From Neisseria cinerea (GTDB taxonomy: Bacteria; Pseudomonadota; Gammaproteobacteria; Burkholderiales; Neisseriaceae), in assembly GCF_900475315.1 (NCBI RefSeq), contig NZ_LS483369.1, forward strand, positions 682,001 through 746,000: a stretch of DNA of 64,000 nt. The letters are read 5' to 3'. Under the pieces are notes generated by a model. It searched no databases. It had not been told where the DNA came from and worked only from the letters and a program-made list of their open reading frames with translations. Positions 1 to 9,634 of the stretch are shown here, one piece after another. The first letter of the stretch is position 1. Every line of letters begins with the position of its first letter. The position numbers and the translations under genes are program-made.

Positions 1-647
1 GTACCGCCTTCGGGAACGGGAATATCGAAACACCTACGTCCGATGCGTTCCGCACCTTCCCTTAATGCCTGCAGCGGCCGAATAACCCAAATCTGGTGCC
101 AAAACAGCATCAGCACAGACGACACCAGCGTCATCAACATAATTGCCCATTGAAAACGCCTGAGCCACCATGTGTTTTTTTCATTGGCATTTTCCAATGC
201 CTGCAAAAACAATTCGATGTTTCCGGCAAAGCGGTAGAGATCGACCTGAGTCGGACGCCGGTAGGACTGAAGCGGGGGGAGGATGTGTGCCTGCCAATCT
301 ATAATCAGCATGGATTGTATCAAATCATAAGCAAGAGGGGTGTCCGAAGGAATCAGCGGATGGATTGCATCGCTTTGCGAAATACGCTTCAGGCTTTTTT
401 CAAATTCGGCAACCTGATTGTCTATTTGGGAGCGGGGAGATCCTTCGCCGGCCATGTAGGCCAGACGGTATGCCTGCATCCTCAAGTTTCCGGCTTCTTC
501 AATGACTGAGGCGGCATTTTCCAGGCGTAAAGAGAGCATCAACGTTAACACGACGGACAATGCCGCCAATCCGACCCATAAACCGGTCAGAAGTTTCAGG
601 CGTAGGGAAAGGCTGATGCCGTCTGAAAATCGGGATGACAGTATCAT
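1..647 (-). CDS. narQ: Nitrate/nitrite sensor histidine kinase, N-terminal part (NarX/NarQ type), cut by window edge
   Basis: The 215 residues visible run from the start codon (complement of 645-647) off the left edge. A membrane segment at about residues 19-40 is followed by the sequence EEAGNLRMQAYRLA (50-63), which matches the P-box that senses nitrate/nitrite in NarX/NarQ. A second membrane segment lies at about 166-183 and the start of a HAMP linker (IRPLQALREGAERI) follows. The kinase core is outside the window. By family knowledge it would phosphorylate a NarL/NarP-type regulator. An uptake sequence lies inside the first codons (FSDG). NarX and NarQ cannot be told apart from this fragment; Neisseria has one such pair, usually named NarQ/NarP. 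Confidence 0.85.
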   Translation of the reverse strand, partial: MILSSRFSDGISLSLRLKLLTGLWVGLAALSVVLTLMLSLRLENAASVIEEAGNLRMQAYRLAYMAGEGSPRSQIDNQVAEFEKSLKRISQSDAIHPLIPSDTPLAYDLIQSMLIIDWQAHILPPLQSYRRPTQVDLYRFAGNIELFLQALENANEKNTWWLRRFQWAIMLMTLVSSVLMLFWHQIWVIRPLQALREGAERIGRRCFDIPVPEGG

Positions 648-658
648 GCTTTGAGAAA

Positions 659-674
659 ATTATTTTAAAATAAT
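659..674. promoter_or_regulatory. Perfect 16-bp palindrome upstream of narQ
   Basis: ATTATTTTAAAATAAT is its own reverse complement and lies 12 bases upstream of the narQ start codon. Its position suits an operator or an AT-rich promoter element. No regulator can be assigned from the sequence. Confidence 0.3.
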
Positions 675-853
675 GTCAACAATATCATTCTTTCGGATTA
701 GAGACAACTGCTCAGAAAGAATTGGTTAAGAAAAACTTAATCGTCATCGCTTCCAGTGTTAAATCAGGTTATGATAAAATTCAAATAATATGAATTTATT
801 AAATGTCTATATCAGACTTATTCTAAAAATATTGGGAACAACAAGCTGTAATC

Positions 854-1468
854 ATGAAAACCTTCAATTTTTCCAAAAGGACGCCCTTGGTAAAAACTTT
901 TGCACTGATATTGGCAGGCGGTCAGGCAAGCCGCATGGGGGGAGAAGACAAAGGGCTCGTACTTTTGGATGGCAAAGCGTTGATTGACCATGTCATCGAC
1001 AAAATCAGGCCCCAGGTCAGCCATATTGCTATCAGTACCAACCGGAATTTGGAAGAATATGCTCGAAGAAGCCCGCATATTTTTCCGGACGCACGGCAGT
1101 GGCAACATTTCGGCCCACTTTCGGCTTTGTGTACTGCCGCGAACGATTTACAGCTGGCAACGGCCGACTGGCTTCTGGTTGTGCCGTGCGACATGCCGTA
1201 TCTTCCGGATGATTTGGTGGCAAGGTTTGAAACCGTATCAAAGCGTACGCCGTTATGTAATGCATTTTATGTGGAAACACCGGTAACCATGCACTACAAC
1301 ATCATGTACATCCGCCCGCAGATTCTTCAAAGCGCGATTCCTTATTTATTTTCAGGGATGAAGACGCTTAGAAGCTGGTTGCAGCAACAAAGGGCGCGTT
1401 CGGTGAAATTTGAAGTCAACGAGCATTTCATCGATTTGAACACGCATACGGATTTGCATCCTCAGTAA
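854..1468 (+). CDS. mobA: Molybdenum cofactor guanylyltransferase MobA
   Basis: 204 residues. Transfers GMP from GTP to molybdopterin to make the guanine dinucleotide cofactor of enzymes such as nitrate or DMSO reductases. The N-terminal nucleotide-binding signature [15 protein letters not shown] is at residues 20-34, and the metal-binding region VVPCDMPYL is near 109-117; both are typical of the MobA family, and the length is normal. The ATG used gives about 13 residues ahead of the usual beta-strand; a TTG start near 887 is a possible alternative because no clear ribosome site precedes the ATG. It is divergent from the nitrate/nitrite sensor gene, but no functional link is shown. Confidence 0.92.
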   Translation: MKTFNFSKRTPLVKTFALILAGGQASRMGGEDKGLVLLDGKALIDHVIDKIRPQVSHIAISTNRNLEEYARRSPHIFPDARQWQHFGPLSALCTAANDLQLATADWLLVVPCDMPYLPDDLVARFETVSKRTPLCNAFYVETPVTMHYNIMYIRPQILQSAIPYLFSGMKTLRSWLQQQRARSVKFEVNEHFIDLNTHTDLHPQ

Positions 1469-1542
1469 ATAATAGTAATTCTTATTTATATTCTTACAAA
1501 AACATGAAATAATCGCATAAATCGATTTTATGTGGTTTTGTC

Positions 1543-2037
1543 ATGCGTTACCATTTTCCAATTTCCATCGATATGTACGATTTCTTGTCTGCCGGACGGT
1601 TTGATTATCTGGAAATCGGGCAGACTGCGGAAATGATATTGCAAATGTTTCCCGCCCCTGAGTGTGTACCCGAAGGGCTGCTGGTAAAAAAAGGCTGGAA
1701 CATTTGGCTCTACGGCAACATCGAACTGCATTTCTCCGACGACCGTTTGGTACAGATACGCGCAGACTTCGATTCTGAATTAGGTTTGCAGGGAGGGAGG
1801 TGGTTGAGCCTGAATACGTGGTTTTTAAACCGGCAGGAAAAATCTGATTTTCATTCCGTAATCGAGAAGCTGATAGGGCGGGGTATCGACTTTATCAAAT
1901 TGGATACGCCCACCGGCTTGGTTTTGCGTCTGCAAAGCGGAGTAGAGCTACTGTTTGAAAAATATGGTAAGCAACGCCTGGCCGCATTAAGCAAAGGCAA
2001 AACCGTACTACCCGACTGGGTATGTGCCATGGCTTAG
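1543..2037 (+). CDS. Conserved hypothetical protein
   Basis: 164 residues, soluble, no signal peptide or membrane segment. I do not recognise the family. The sequence is regular and acidic/aromatic, with an N-terminal MYDFLSAGRFDYLEIG stretch and a central WNIWLYGNIELHFSDDRL stretch suggestive of an alpha/beta fold. It stands alone between mobA and riboflavin synthase and is followed at once by a paired-uptake-sequence terminator. The base composition is like that of its neighbours, so there is no sign of recent transfer. Confidence 0.75.
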   Translation: MRYHFPISIDMYDFLSAGRFDYLEIGQTAEMILQMFPAPECVPEGLLVKKGWNIWLYGNIELHFSDDRLVQIRADFDSELGLQGGRWLSLNTWFLNRQEKSDFHSVIEKLIGRGIDFIKLDTPTGLVLRLQSGVELLFEKYGKQRLAALSKGKTVLPDWVCAMA

Positions 2038-2053
2038 GGCAAATAAGAAATCG

Positions 2054-2082
2054 ATGCCGTCTGAAATTCTTTCAGACGGCAT
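2054..2082 (+). terminator. Paired uptake-sequence terminator after the 1543-2037 gene
   Basis: ATGCCGTCTGAA is followed after five bases by TTCAGACGGCAT and then TTTTG. This forms a 12-bp hairpin, the usual neisserial uptake-sequence terminator. Confidence 0.8.
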
Positions 2083-2140
2083 TTTGTTTGGGGAAGTGTT
2101 ACAATTTCAGCCCTTGGAATTGATATAGGAAAATCGGAAT

Positions 2141-2761
2141 ATGTTTACCGGCATTGTTCAAGGCTTGGGCAAACTGATAAAAGTCCACCGTCCGTCGTCG
2201 GCATTTCACACTTATATTGTCGAGCTTCCGCAAGAGGCGGCAGAAAACCTGCAGCGCGGCGCATCGGTTGCCAATAACGGCTGCTGCCTGACCATTACCG
2301 AAATAGAAGGAAACCGCGTCAGCTTTGATTTAATGGCGGAGACATTGGTAAAAACCAATTTGGGACTACTGAAAGAAGGCGATTGCGTCAACATTGAGCG
2401 GGCGGCGCGTTTCGGCGACGAAATTGGCGGACACCTTATGAGTGGGCATATCATGACAACCGTGCGTATTGTCGAAATCGAACAGGACGGGTTTAACCGT
2501 ACGGTTTGGTTCGAGCTCCCGACCGCACTCAGTCCTTATATCCTGACCAAAGGATTTGTCGGTTTGGACGGTTGTAGCCTGACCGTCGGAGAAGTTGGAA
2601 AGACGCGTTTTTGCGTACATCTGATTCCGGAAACCTTGGAGCGGACGCTTTTCGGCAACAGGCAAACCGGCGACCAAGTCAATATTGAAATCGATCCGAA
2701 CACACAGGCAACCGTCGACACGGTCGAACGCCTGATGGCACAAAGATATGCTGAAAAATGA
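2141..2761 (+). CDS. ribE: Riboflavin synthase, alpha chain
   Basis: 206 residues. Makes riboflavin by dismutating two molecules of 6,7-dimethyl-8-ribityllumazine, the last step of riboflavin synthesis. The N-terminus [10 protein letters not shown] is diagnostic. Two tandem lumazine-binding barrels are visible, with related signatures VANNGCCLT (43-51) and VGLDGCSLT (140-148), and the GGHLMSGH linker is at 96-103. A good ribosome site (AGGAAAATCGG) precedes the ATG. The gene is also called ribC in some species. It is followed closely by an ATPase gene, which starts 7 bases after its stop. Confidence 0.95.
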   Translation: MFTGIVQGLGKLIKVHRPSSAFHTYIVELPQEAAENLQRGASVANNGCCLTITEIEGNRVSFDLMAETLVKTNLGLLKEGDCVNIERAARFGDEIGGHLMSGHIMTTVRIVEIEQDGFNRTVWFELPTALSPYILTKGFVGLDGCSLTVGEVGKTRFCVHLIPETLERTLFGNRQTGDQVNIEIDPNTQATVDTVERLMAQRYAEK

Positions 2762-2768
2762 GGCAGGT

Positions 2769-3632
2769 ATGGAATTAAACGAATTTCTTGACAAAGCCTA
2801 TTCCGTTTTACGGCGTTTGGATGCCGTACTTCCGCCGGAATCCGAACGTACGGATTGGAACGCGTTGGCATTCCGTTGGCAGAGTGCGGGTAAAAAAGGG
2901 GTTTTGGAGCACTTGCCCGCCCCTCATGTTTTCCCCTTGGCAAGGCTGGCGGGAGTCGGCCCGCAGACCAATTTGCTGGTACGCAATACCGAACAATTCA
3001 TTGCCGGCAGACCTGCAAACAACGTATTGATGAGCGGTGCACGAGGAACAGGCAAGTCATCACTCGTCAAAGCATTGCTGCACGAATACGCGGATAAGGG
3101 GTTGCGCCTGATCGAGGTCGATAAAAGCGATTTGGTCAGCCTGCCTTACCTGTTGACGCTTTTAAAAGAGCGTCCGGAAAAGTTTATCGTATTTTGCGAT
3201 GATTTGTCGTTTGAAAGCGGTGATGAAACATATAAGGCATTGAAAACTGCGTTAGACGGTGGTTTGTCGCAGCGTTGCGCCAACGTCTTAGTTTATGCGA
3301 CCTCCAACAGACGGCATCTGATGCCGGAGTACTTGGACGAGAATGCCGGTACGACGGGGATGCGGGGGGAAATCCATCAGAAAGAAGCGGTAGAAGAAAA
3401 AGTATCCCTATCGGACCGTTTCGGGTTGTGGCTCAGTTTTTATCCGTTCGATCAAAACGATTATCTGGCGGCAGTGCAAAATTGGCTGGAAGATTTTGGT
3501 GTGCCATATGATGAAACCGTAAGGATTGCGGCATTGCAGTGGGCGCAGATGAGGGGCAACCGTTCGGGACGTTCTGCCTGGCAGTTTGCATGCGACTGGG
3601 CGGGCAGACTGCCGGAACAACGGGTGCTGTAA
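2769..3632 (+). CDS. DUF815-family AAA-type ATPase
   Basis: 287 residues from the ATG at 2769, which has GAGGCAGG just upstream; an in-frame ATG at 2748 overlaps ribE and lacks a site. The Walker A motif GARGTGKSS is at residues 90-98, a Walker B-like FIVFCDDLSF at 139-148, and a sensor-1-like YATSNRRHL at 177-185. Together these match the DUF815 branch of AAA+ ATPases, whose role is not established. It probably shares a transcript with riboflavin synthase, with no functional link visible. Confidence 0.85.
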   Translation: MELNEFLDKAYSVLRRLDAVLPPESERTDWNALAFRWQSAGKKGVLEHLPAPHVFPLARLAGVGPQTNLLVRNTEQFIAGRPANNVLMSGARGTGKSSLVKALLHEYADKGLRLIEVDKSDLVSLPYLLTLLKERPEKFIVFCDDLSFESGDETYKALKTALDGGLSQRCANVLVYATSNRRHLMPEYLDENAGTTGMRGEIHQKEAVEEKVSLSDRFGLWLSFYPFDQNDYLAAVQNWLEDFGVPYDETVRIAALQWAQMRGNRSGRSAWQFACDWAGRLPEQRVL

Positions 3633-3643
3633 GTTTTTAGGAA

Positions 3644-4078
3644 TTATTTGAGACAGGAGGACAGCCACAGCTGCTGTTGTTGCGGTGTCAGGATATGGAA
3701 GAAGCGGTGTTGGATTTCCAATTCGTCCACCGCAAAATCCATGCTGGACAAATAGCGGTTTTCGACATAATCGCGTGCGTCTCCCCGATTAAACGAATAC
3801 GAAGAGATGATTCCGACAATGACTTGGCGGCGGCTGAGTTCTGAGCGGGTTCTTTTTATGCGTGCTTTGTCATTTGCAAGCTTGAAGGCGGCACGGATTT
3901 TACGCAATTCATTGTGCTGTTCCGGAGTGAGTCCGAGCCGGCGTATATCGCAGTTCGGTTGAAAATCGTTCAGAGAAATATAGGACGGTGCAGCATGGGA
4001 AATCTGGCAGGAAAGCAAGGCTATCCCTAGAAAAGAGGCAACGGGTTTGACAAAACGGCTGGTATCAGGCAGTGGCAC
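3644..4078 (-). CDS. Small periplasmic protein with Spy/CpxP-like LTxxQ motifs
   Basis: 144 residues. An N-terminal segment FLGIALLSCQISHAAPS looks like a signal peptide cleaved after the alanines, so the protein should be periplasmic. The mature part is helical and carries LTPEQHNELRKIR near residue 50 and LTPQQQQLWL near its end. Two LTxxQ boxes are the mark of the Spy/CpxP family of periplasmic chaperone/stress proteins. I infer membership from these motifs only. It is convergent with the ATPase gene and divergent from rpe. Confidence 0.65.
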   Translation of the reverse strand: MPLPDTSRFVKPVASFLGIALLSCQISHAAPSYISLNDFQPNCDIRRLGLTPEQHNELRKIRAAFKLANDKARIKRTRSELSRRQVIVGIISSYSFNRGDARDYVENRYLSSMDFAVDELEIQHRFFHILTPQQQQLWLSSCLK

Positions 4079-4237
4079 GGCTTTTTCTCTTGTTGGAAAT
4101 TTTAGGAAATATACTAGATTGACGTGTGAAAGATGGTATTATCGCGGTTAACTTTTGTTAATAATGCCGTCTGCGGCATGTTTTCAGGCATCCATAACGG
4201 CGGAATAAACCCCTAAAAGGATAGTGAAGGAAAAAAC

Positions 4238-4921
4238 ATGACTACTTACCGTATCGCACCCAGTATTTTGTCGGCTGATTTTGCACGCCTCGGGGAAGAG
4301 GTTGCGAATGTTATTTCGGCAGGTGCGGATTTGATTCATTTTGACGTGATGGACAACCATTATGTACCGAATCTGACCTTCGGCCCTATGGTTTGCGCGG
4401 CATTAAAACCGTATGCGTGTGTGCCGATTGATGTGCATTTGATGGTCGAACCCGTGGATGACCTGATCCAATCGTTTGCCAAAGCAGGGGCATCAATCAT
4501 TACTTTCCACCCTGAGGCAAGCCGGCATATCGACCGAAGTTTGAGCCTGATTCGTGATATGGGCTGTCAGGCCGGGCTGGTGTTGAATCCGGCAACGCCC
4601 GTGTATCTGTTGGAAAACGTACTGGACAGGCTGGACATGGTATTGCTGATGTCGGTCAACCCCGGATTCGGCGGACAAAGCTTCATCCCGCACACCCTTG
4701 AAAAAATCCGTCAAGTGCGGGCGATGCTGGATCGGTACGAAGCACAAAGCGGGCGGCACATCGCCATTGAAGTGGACGGCGGCATCAAAACCGACAATAT
4801 TGCCGCCGTTGCGGCGGCGGGCGCAGATACTTTTGTGGCTGGTTCCGCCATTTTTGGCAAGCCGGACTATAAAGCAGTGATTGATGCTATGAGGGTTGAA
4901 TTGGCAAAAGCGGCAAATTGA
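4238..4921 (+). CDS. rpe: Ribulose-phosphate 3-epimerase
   Basis: 227 residues. Interconverts ribulose 5-phosphate and xylulose 5-phosphate in the pentose phosphate pathway. TIM-barrel signatures are all present: [15 protein letters not shown] at the N-terminus, [17 protein letters not shown] near residues 35-51, [13 protein letters not shown] near 139, and [10 protein letters not shown] near 178, which carries the second catalytic aspartate. A strong ribosome site (GAAGGAAAAAAC) precedes the ATG. It has its own terminator, shared with the convergent ruvB. Confidence 0.96.
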   Translation: MTTYRIAPSILSADFARLGEEVANVISAGADLIHFDVMDNHYVPNLTFGPMVCAALKPYACVPIDVHLMVEPVDDLIQSFAKAGASIITFHPEASRHIDRSLSLIRDMGCQAGLVLNPATPVYLLENVLDRLDMVLLMSVNPGFGGQSFIPHTLEKIRQVRAMLDRYEAQSGRHIAIEVDGGIKTDNIAAVAAAGADTFVAGSAIFGKPDYKAVIDAMRVELAKAAN

Positions 4922-4946
4922 ATCTTGCGCAATGATTGAAATAGAA

Positions 4947-4982
4947 ATGCCGTCTGAAACTTAACTCTGTTTCAGACGGCAT
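4947..4982. terminator. Bidirectional paired uptake-sequence terminator between rpe and ruvB
   Basis: ATGCCGTCTGAA and its complement TTCAGACGGCAT are separated by 12 bases and lie between two convergent genes. Confidence 0.8.
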
Positions 4983-4986
4983 TGCG

Positions 4987-6018
4987 TTATTTTTCGACCG
5001 CCAGTCCGAAATGAAGATAGGCGCGTTCGGTAGCCATTCTGCCGCGCGGGGTGCGTTGCAGGAAGCCTTGTTGGATAAGGTAAGGTTCGATAACGTCTTC
5101 GATGGTGTCCGTAGATTCGCCGATGGCGGCAGCAACGTTGTCAAGACCAACCGGGCCGCCGCTGAATTTATGCAGGATGGCTTCGAGGAATTTTCTGTCC
5201 ATAACATCCAAACCTTGTGCGTCCACATCCAGCATGCTTAAAGCGGCATCGGCGACGGTGGCATCGATGACGCCGTTGTTTTTCACATCGGCAAAATCGC
5301 GGACGCGGCGCAGCAGGCGGTTGGCGATGCGGGGCGTGCCGCGGCTGCGTTTGGCAACTTCCATCGCGCCTTCTTCACCCATGTCGAGTTGCAGTAATTG
5401 TGCGGAACGGCTAACGATGGTGGCAAGATCTTGATTTTGATAAAACTCCAAGCGGGCAACGATGCCGAAACGGTCGCGCAGAGGGTTGGTCAGCATACCT
5501 GCGCGGGTGGTTGCACCGACGAGCGTGAAGGGTGGAAGGTCGATTTTGACGGAACGCGCGGCAGGGCCTTCGCCTATCATGATATCGAGCTGGTAGTCTT
5601 CAAGCGCGGGGTAGAGGATTTCTTCGACAACAGGGCTGAGGCGGTGTATTTCATCGATGAACAATACGTCGTGCGGCTCGAGGTTGGTCAGAAGGGCGGC
5701 AAGGTCGCCGGCGCGTTCGAGGACGGGGCCGCTGGTTTGTCGCAGGTTGACGCCCAGCTCTTTGGCGATGATGTGCGCCAGTGTGGTTTTGCCCAGTCCG
5801 GGCGGACCGAAGAGCAGGGTGTGGTCTAGGGCTTCGCCGCGTTTTTTGGCGGCTTGGATGAAGATGGCGAGCTGTTCTTTGGCTTTATCTTGCCCGATAT
5901 AGTCGTCCAGCGTTTTAGGACGCAGGGCGCGTTCGAGCAGCTCTTCTTGCGAGGAGATGCTTTGGGCGGTAATGATGCGCTGGGGCTGGGCAGCGGTTAG
6001 GTTGTCGGTTTGCAGCAT
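4987..6018 (-). CDS. ruvB: Holliday junction branch migration DNA helicase RuvB
   Basis: 343 residues from the ATG complement at 6018; a longer frame to 6111 exists, but MLQTDNL is the family-like start. Motor subunit of the RuvABC resolvasome in recombination repair. Walker [10 protein letters not shown] is at 71-79, Walker [11 protein letters not shown] follows near 119, with sensor and arginine-finger stretches GATTRAG and RDRFG. The C-terminal winged helix ends [18 protein letters not shown]. ruvA and ruvC are not adjacent. The gene sits in a stretch with AG-type uptake sequences (see findings). Confidence 0.96.
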   Translation of the reverse strand: MLQTDNLTAAQPQRIITAQSISSQEELLERALRPKTLDDYIGQDKAKEQLAIFIQAAKKRGEALDHTLLFGPPGLGKTTLAHIIAKELGVNLRQTSGPVLERAGDLAALLTNLEPHDVLFIDEIHRLSPVVEEILYPALEDYQLDIMIGEGPAARSVKIDLPPFTLVGATTRAGMLTNPLRDRFGIVARLEFYQNQDLATIVSRSAQLLQLDMGEEGAMEVAKRSRGTPRIANRLLRRVRDFADVKNNGVIDATVADAALSMLDVDAQGLDVMDRKFLEAILHKFSGGPVGLDNVAAAIGESTDTIEDVIEPYLIQQGFLQRTPRGRMATERAYLHFGLAVEK

Positions 6019-6039
6019 GGGTTTTCCGGTGGGTTCGGA

Positions 6040-6076
6040 GCCGTCTGAAAAGCAGTTTGCTGGTTTCAGACGGCCT
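6040..6076 (-). terminator. Uptake-sequence hairpin between the 6090-6398 gene and ruvB
   Basis: GCCGTCTGAA at 6040-6049 pairs with TTCAGACGGC at 6065-6074. The right arm reads AGGCCGTCTGAA on the minus strand, the AG dialect rather than the AT dialect common elsewhere in the window. Confidence 0.65.
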
Positions 6077-6089
6077 TTTTGAAAAAGGG

Positions 6090-6398
6090 TCAGCCGCGTG
6101 TTTCGCGCCAAACGAGGTAATCGCGCAGGGGCGGCATGGGTGGGTTGATGCAGTGGGGGCAGATGCCTGTGGTGTCTTCGTCGTCGCTGTCGATGTGATA
6201 GGCGTTGGGGTCGAAGCGGACTTGCTGCATTACCGCCTGAGCCAATGCCTGCGCTTGAACGACGTCGAAGGTGAATTTTTCGAGGATTTCGTTCAATAGG
6301 CGGATTTCGCCATCGCTAAATTCCGAGCTGTGTTTGAGAATGAGGCGTTGGTAATCTTCGTTGTTGATTTTAGATAATAAATCGGTTTGTAGGGTCAT
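6090..6398 (-). CDS. Conserved hypothetical protein with C-terminal CPHC motif
   Basis: 102 residues, acidic and probably helical. The C-terminal part has [20 protein letters not shown], a CxxC pair that could bind a metal, though only one pair is seen. No signal peptide or membrane segment. I do not recognise the family. It lies upstream of ruvB on the same strand, with a hairpin between them. Confidence 0.65.
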   Translation of the reverse strand: MTLQTDLLSKINNEDYQRLILKHSSEFSDGEIRLLNEILEKFTFDVVQAQALAQAVMQQVRFDPNAYHIDSDDEDTTGICPHCINPPMPPLRDYLVWRETRG

Positions 6399-6517
6399 GA
6401 TTTTATATTGGGAACGGAATGGCTGAAGAGTGAATTATAGCGGATATGGCGGCGGCTGTTGCAAAGCTTGGATTGGGTATCGTCCTCAAAATTCTCAAAG
6501 TAGCCATATTGTACGTT

Positions 6518-7771
6518 TTAATGTTTTTCTGGCTTTTCTTGCTCCGTCCGAAACGCTTTTTGCAATGGGGTAATTTCTGTCAGTCGCGCCCGATCGATTT
6601 CTTCGGCGATAAGGTGCGCTTTTCCCTGCGCGCGGCATTCGGCGGCGATTTTGCCCGAATCCGTCTGATTGGCGGCTTTGAGCAGGGAGAGCCAGTGCGC
6701 GCGTTGCGGGTAGGGCGTGTGTTCGCGGTTCAGACGGCCTTGCGTGTCGGCAATGCAGACAGTTAAGGCGGCGGAGAAGCGTTCGGGTCGTCTGAAAGCG
6801 TCGGTTTTTTTCAAAACGTTCAGAATGGTTTGGCTTTTAAGCTGTCCGACTTGGTGGAAAATAATGTGCCAACGGCAGACCAGTTCGGCAAGCTCGGCGC
6901 AATGTTTCGGCGCACGCAGCCGCTGGTTGACTTCACGTACGGGTTCGACGCCGGCGAGGTCGTGTCCGTGGTGGCGCGGCAGGATGTCGGACGGTGTTTT
7001 GGCTTTGCCCAAATCGTGCAGCAGGGCGGCATAGCGTTCGGGCAGGCTCAAACCCATATCGGCAGCACGTTGTAGCGTCATCAGGGTATGGATGCCGCTG
7101 TCGATTTCGGGATGGTAGTCGGCGCGTTGCGGCACGCCGAAGAGGGCATCGACTTCGGGCAGCAAGACTTTGAGCGCGCCGCATTCGCGCAACACTTCAA
7201 TCATCCTACTGGGATTTTTCTCCATCAAGCCTTTCGCTAATTCCTGCCAGACGCGTTCGGCAACTAAAGCGTCCGCTTCGCCGTTTTCCACCATTTTCCG
7301 CATCAGCTTCATGGTTTCTTCGGCGATTTCAAATCCGTAGCGCGCGGCAAAGCGGGCAGTGCGCAGGATGCGGACGGGGTCTTCGTCAAAGGCGGGGGAG
7401 ACGTGGCGCAAAATGCCTGCCTTTAAATCCTGTTGTCCGCCGAAAGGGTCGATGATGAGGCCGTCTGAATCCTGCGCCATTGCGTTGATGGTCAGGTCGC
7501 GGCGCATCAAGTCCTGCTCCAGCGTAACGCCTTTGTCGGCGTGGAAACTGAAACCGGCATAGCCCTTGGCGGTTTTGCGCTCGGTACGGGCGAGGGCGTA
7601 TTCTTCGTGGGTTTTGGGATGAAGGAATACGGGAAAATCTTTGCCGACCGGCTGGAAGCCTTGCACCAGCATGGTTCGCGCGTCTGCGCCGACGACCACC
7701 CAATCGCGGTCTTTGACGGGCAAGCCCAAAAGATAATCGCGGACGGCGCCGCCGACGAGGTAAGTCTGCAT
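6518..7771 (-). CDS. cca: CCA tRNA nucleotidyltransferase (multifunctional CCA protein)
   Basis: 417 residues. Adds or repairs the CCA end of tRNAs. The N-terminal nucleotidyltransferase signature YLVGGAVRDYLLG is followed by the metal-binding pair in VKDRDWVVVG (D21, D23), and RRDLTINAMA lies near residue 90. A C-terminal HD phosphohydrolase domain is present (ALLHDLGKAKTP, then HHGHDLAG), the arrangement of the multifunctional enzyme of gamma- and betaproteobacteria. The length matches the family. It contains two AG-type uptake sequences in the coding region. Confidence 0.95.
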   Translation of the reverse strand: MQTYLVGGAVRDYLLGLPVKDRDWVVVGADARTMLVQGFQPVGKDFPVFLHPKTHEEYALARTERKTAKGYAGFSFHADKGVTLEQDLMRRDLTINAMAQDSDGLIIDPFGGQQDLKAGILRHVSPAFDEDPVRILRTARFAARYGFEIAEETMKLMRKMVENGEADALVAERVWQELAKGLMEKNPSRMIEVLRECGALKVLLPEVDALFGVPQRADYHPEIDSGIHTLMTLQRAADMGLSLPERYAALLHDLGKAKTPSDILPRHHGHDLAGVEPVREVNQRLRAPKHCAELAELVCRWHIIFHQVGQLKSQTILNVLKKTDAFRRPERFSAALTVCIADTQGRLNREHTPYPQRAHWLSLLKAANQTDSGKIAAECRAQGKAHLIAEEIDRARLTEITPLQKAFRTEQEKPEKH

Positions 7772-7798
7772 AAGCTTCCTATTTTAAAGTTATCAATA

Positions 7799-7827
7799 AT
7801 GCCGTCTGAAGAGGCTTCAGACGGCAT
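7799..7827. terminator. Paired uptake-sequence terminator between ybiT and cca
   Basis: ATGCCGTCTGAA and TTCAGACGGCA enclose five bases. It is placed to end ybiT transcription before cca. Confidence 0.75.
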
Positions 7828-7855
7828 TGTTTCAACCGGAGGGTATTTTGTGCGT

Positions 7856-9484
7856 TTATGCTACGCCTTTTTTCTCCAAGTAACTTTCGTAATCGCCCAA
7901 GTAGTGTTCGTAACGGCCTTTGCCATCCAATTCGATAATTTGGGTAGCCAATGAAGATACGAACTGACGGTCGTGCGATACGAAAATTAGCGTGCCGTTG
8001 TATTTTTCCAGCGCCATGTTCAAGGATTCGATACTTTCCATATCCATGTGGTTGGTCGGTTCATCCATGACCAAGACATTGGGTTTCAACAGCAACAGTT
8101 TGCCGTAAAGCATACGGCCTTTTTCGCCACCGGAGAGAACCTTCACTTTTTTCACGACATCGTTGCTGCCGAAGAGCAAGCGGCCCAAAGTGCCGCGGAT
8201 GACTTGTTCGTCATCGCCTTCCTGCCCCCATTGGCGCATCCATTCGCTCAGGTCCATATCGACGTCGAAGTCGTTTTCATGGTCTTGCGGGTAGTAGCCG
8301 ACGCTGGCTTTTTCCGCCCATTTGATGGTGCCTTCGTCCGGCAACAGGCCGTCTGAATATTCGGGGTTGTACGCGCCGGCCAAGAGTTTCAGCAAGGTAG
8401 ATTTACCTGCGCCGTTCGGGCCGATGATGGCGAGGCGCTGGCCTGCTTCAAGGATGAAGTTCAGGTTTTTAAACAACTGGGTTTCAAAACGTTTGGCCAG
8501 TTTTTCAACTTCCACAGCCTGACGATGCAATTTGGCTTTTTCGTCGGCTTCAAAACGGATATACGGGTTTTGACGGGTAGAGGGTTTGACTTCGACCATC
8601 TCCGATTTGATTTTGTCTGCCTGTTTCAGACGGCTGGTTGCCTGACGGGCTTTGGATTTGTTGGCAGAGAAGCGTGCGACGAACTCTTGCAGCTCTTGCA
8701 GTTTTTCTTTGGCTTTAGCATTGTCTTTCAGGGCACGCTCACGCGATTGGGCGGAAGCGAGCATGTAGTCGTCGTAGTTGCCCGGATAGATGGTGATGGT
8801 GTTGTAGTCCAAATCCGCCATGTGGGTGCAGACTTCGTTCAAAAAGTGACGGTCATGCGAAATAATAATCATGGTGGAGTCGTATTGGTTCAACACGCCT
8901 TCCAACCAGCGGATGGTATTGATGTCCAAGTTATTGGTCGGTTCGTCCAAGAGCAATACGTCTGGTTTGGAGAACAGGGCTTGTGCCAGCAATACGCGCA
9001 GTTTGAAGCCCGGGGCAACTTCTGCCATGGTTGCATTGTGCAAATCTTCGGAAATGCCCACGCCGCTCAACAGTTCGGCGGCGCGCGCTTCGGCGGTGTA
9101 GCCGTCGTATTCGGCGAACTTGGCTTCCAGTTCGGCGGCTTTCATGTAGTCGTCTTCGGTGGCTTCGGGATTGGCGTAAATCGCATCACGCTCGGTCATC
9201 GCCGCCCACATTTCGGTATGGCCCATCATCACCACGTCCAGTACGCGCATGTCTTCGTAGGCAAACTGGTCTTGGCGCAATTTACCCAAACGCACGCCGT
9301 TTTCAATTGCGACTTCACCGGCGGTCTGTTCCAAATCGCCGCCGAGGATTTTCATGAAGGTGGATTTGCCCGAACCGTTCGCGCCGATCAAGCCGTAGCG
9401 GTTGCCTTCGCCGAATTTTACGGATACGTTTTCAAACAGAGGCTTCGCGCCGAACTGCATGGTAATGCCGTTGGTAGAAATCAT
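7856..9484 (-). CDS. ybiT: ABC-F family ATPase, YbiT type
   Basis: 542 residues. ABC-F proteins are soluble twin-ATPase factors that act on the ribosome, not transporters. The first Walker A is GANGSGKST (34-42), with [11 protein letters not shown] as Walker B; its signature is degenerate (APGFKLRV), as in YbiT. The second half has GPNGAGKST, a canonical LSGGEKGRM and [10 protein letters not shown]. Between them lies the basic, helical linker with [14 protein letters not shown]. The N-terminus [20 protein letters not shown] identifies the YbiT branch rather than EttA. No membrane segments. Alternative names include Uup-like ATPase. Confidence 0.9.
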   Translation of the reverse strand: MISTNGITMQFGAKPLFENVSVKFGEGNRYGLIGANGSGKSTFMKILGGDLEQTAGEVAIENGVRLGKLRQDQFAYEDMRVLDVVMMGHTEMWAAMTERDAIYANPEATEDDYMKAAELEAKFAEYDGYTAEARAAELLSGVGISEDLHNATMAEVAPGFKLRVLLAQALFSKPDVLLLDEPTNNLDINTIRWLEGVLNQYDSTMIIISHDRHFLNEVCTHMADLDYNTITIYPGNYDDYMLASAQSRERALKDNAKAKEKLQELQEFVARFSANKSKARQATSRLKQADKIKSEMVEVKPSTRQNPYIRFEADEKAKLHRQAVEVEKLAKRFETQLFKNLNFILEAGQRLAIIGPNGAGKSTLLKLLAGAYNPEYSDGLLPDEGTIKWAEKASVGYYPQDHENDFDVDMDLSEWMRQWGQEGDDEQVIRGTLGRLLFGSNDVVKKVKVLSGGEKGRMLYGKLLLLKPNVLVMDEPTNHMDMESIESLNMALEKYNGTLIFVSHDRQFVSSLATQIIELDGKGRYEHYLGDYESYLEKKGVA

Positions 9485-9634
9485 TATTGGTAAAACCTTA
9501 TATTGAACAATAGATTAAATTTGTTGAATTTTCAGATTGTAACATAATCCCCTTGCCGTCTGAAACAGACGGGCAAATTTTCAGACACTTATAGTAAAAT
9601 ATCCGTTTTATTATTTCAGGCAAAAGGTTTCCAA

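Noticed and set aside
96-509. + strand ORF at the left edge
   Set aside because: Lies opposite the conserved NarQ reading frame with its P-box.
6430-6450. TATAGCGGAT near 6437 as a Correia element end
   Set aside because: Only about ten bases agree; the following sequence does not continue the element, and no second end is found.
8525-9493. Long + strand ORF (322 codons) opposite ybiT
   Set aside because: Shadow of the conserved ABC-F gene on the other strand; low-complexity, valine/phenylalanine-rich translation and no ribosome site.
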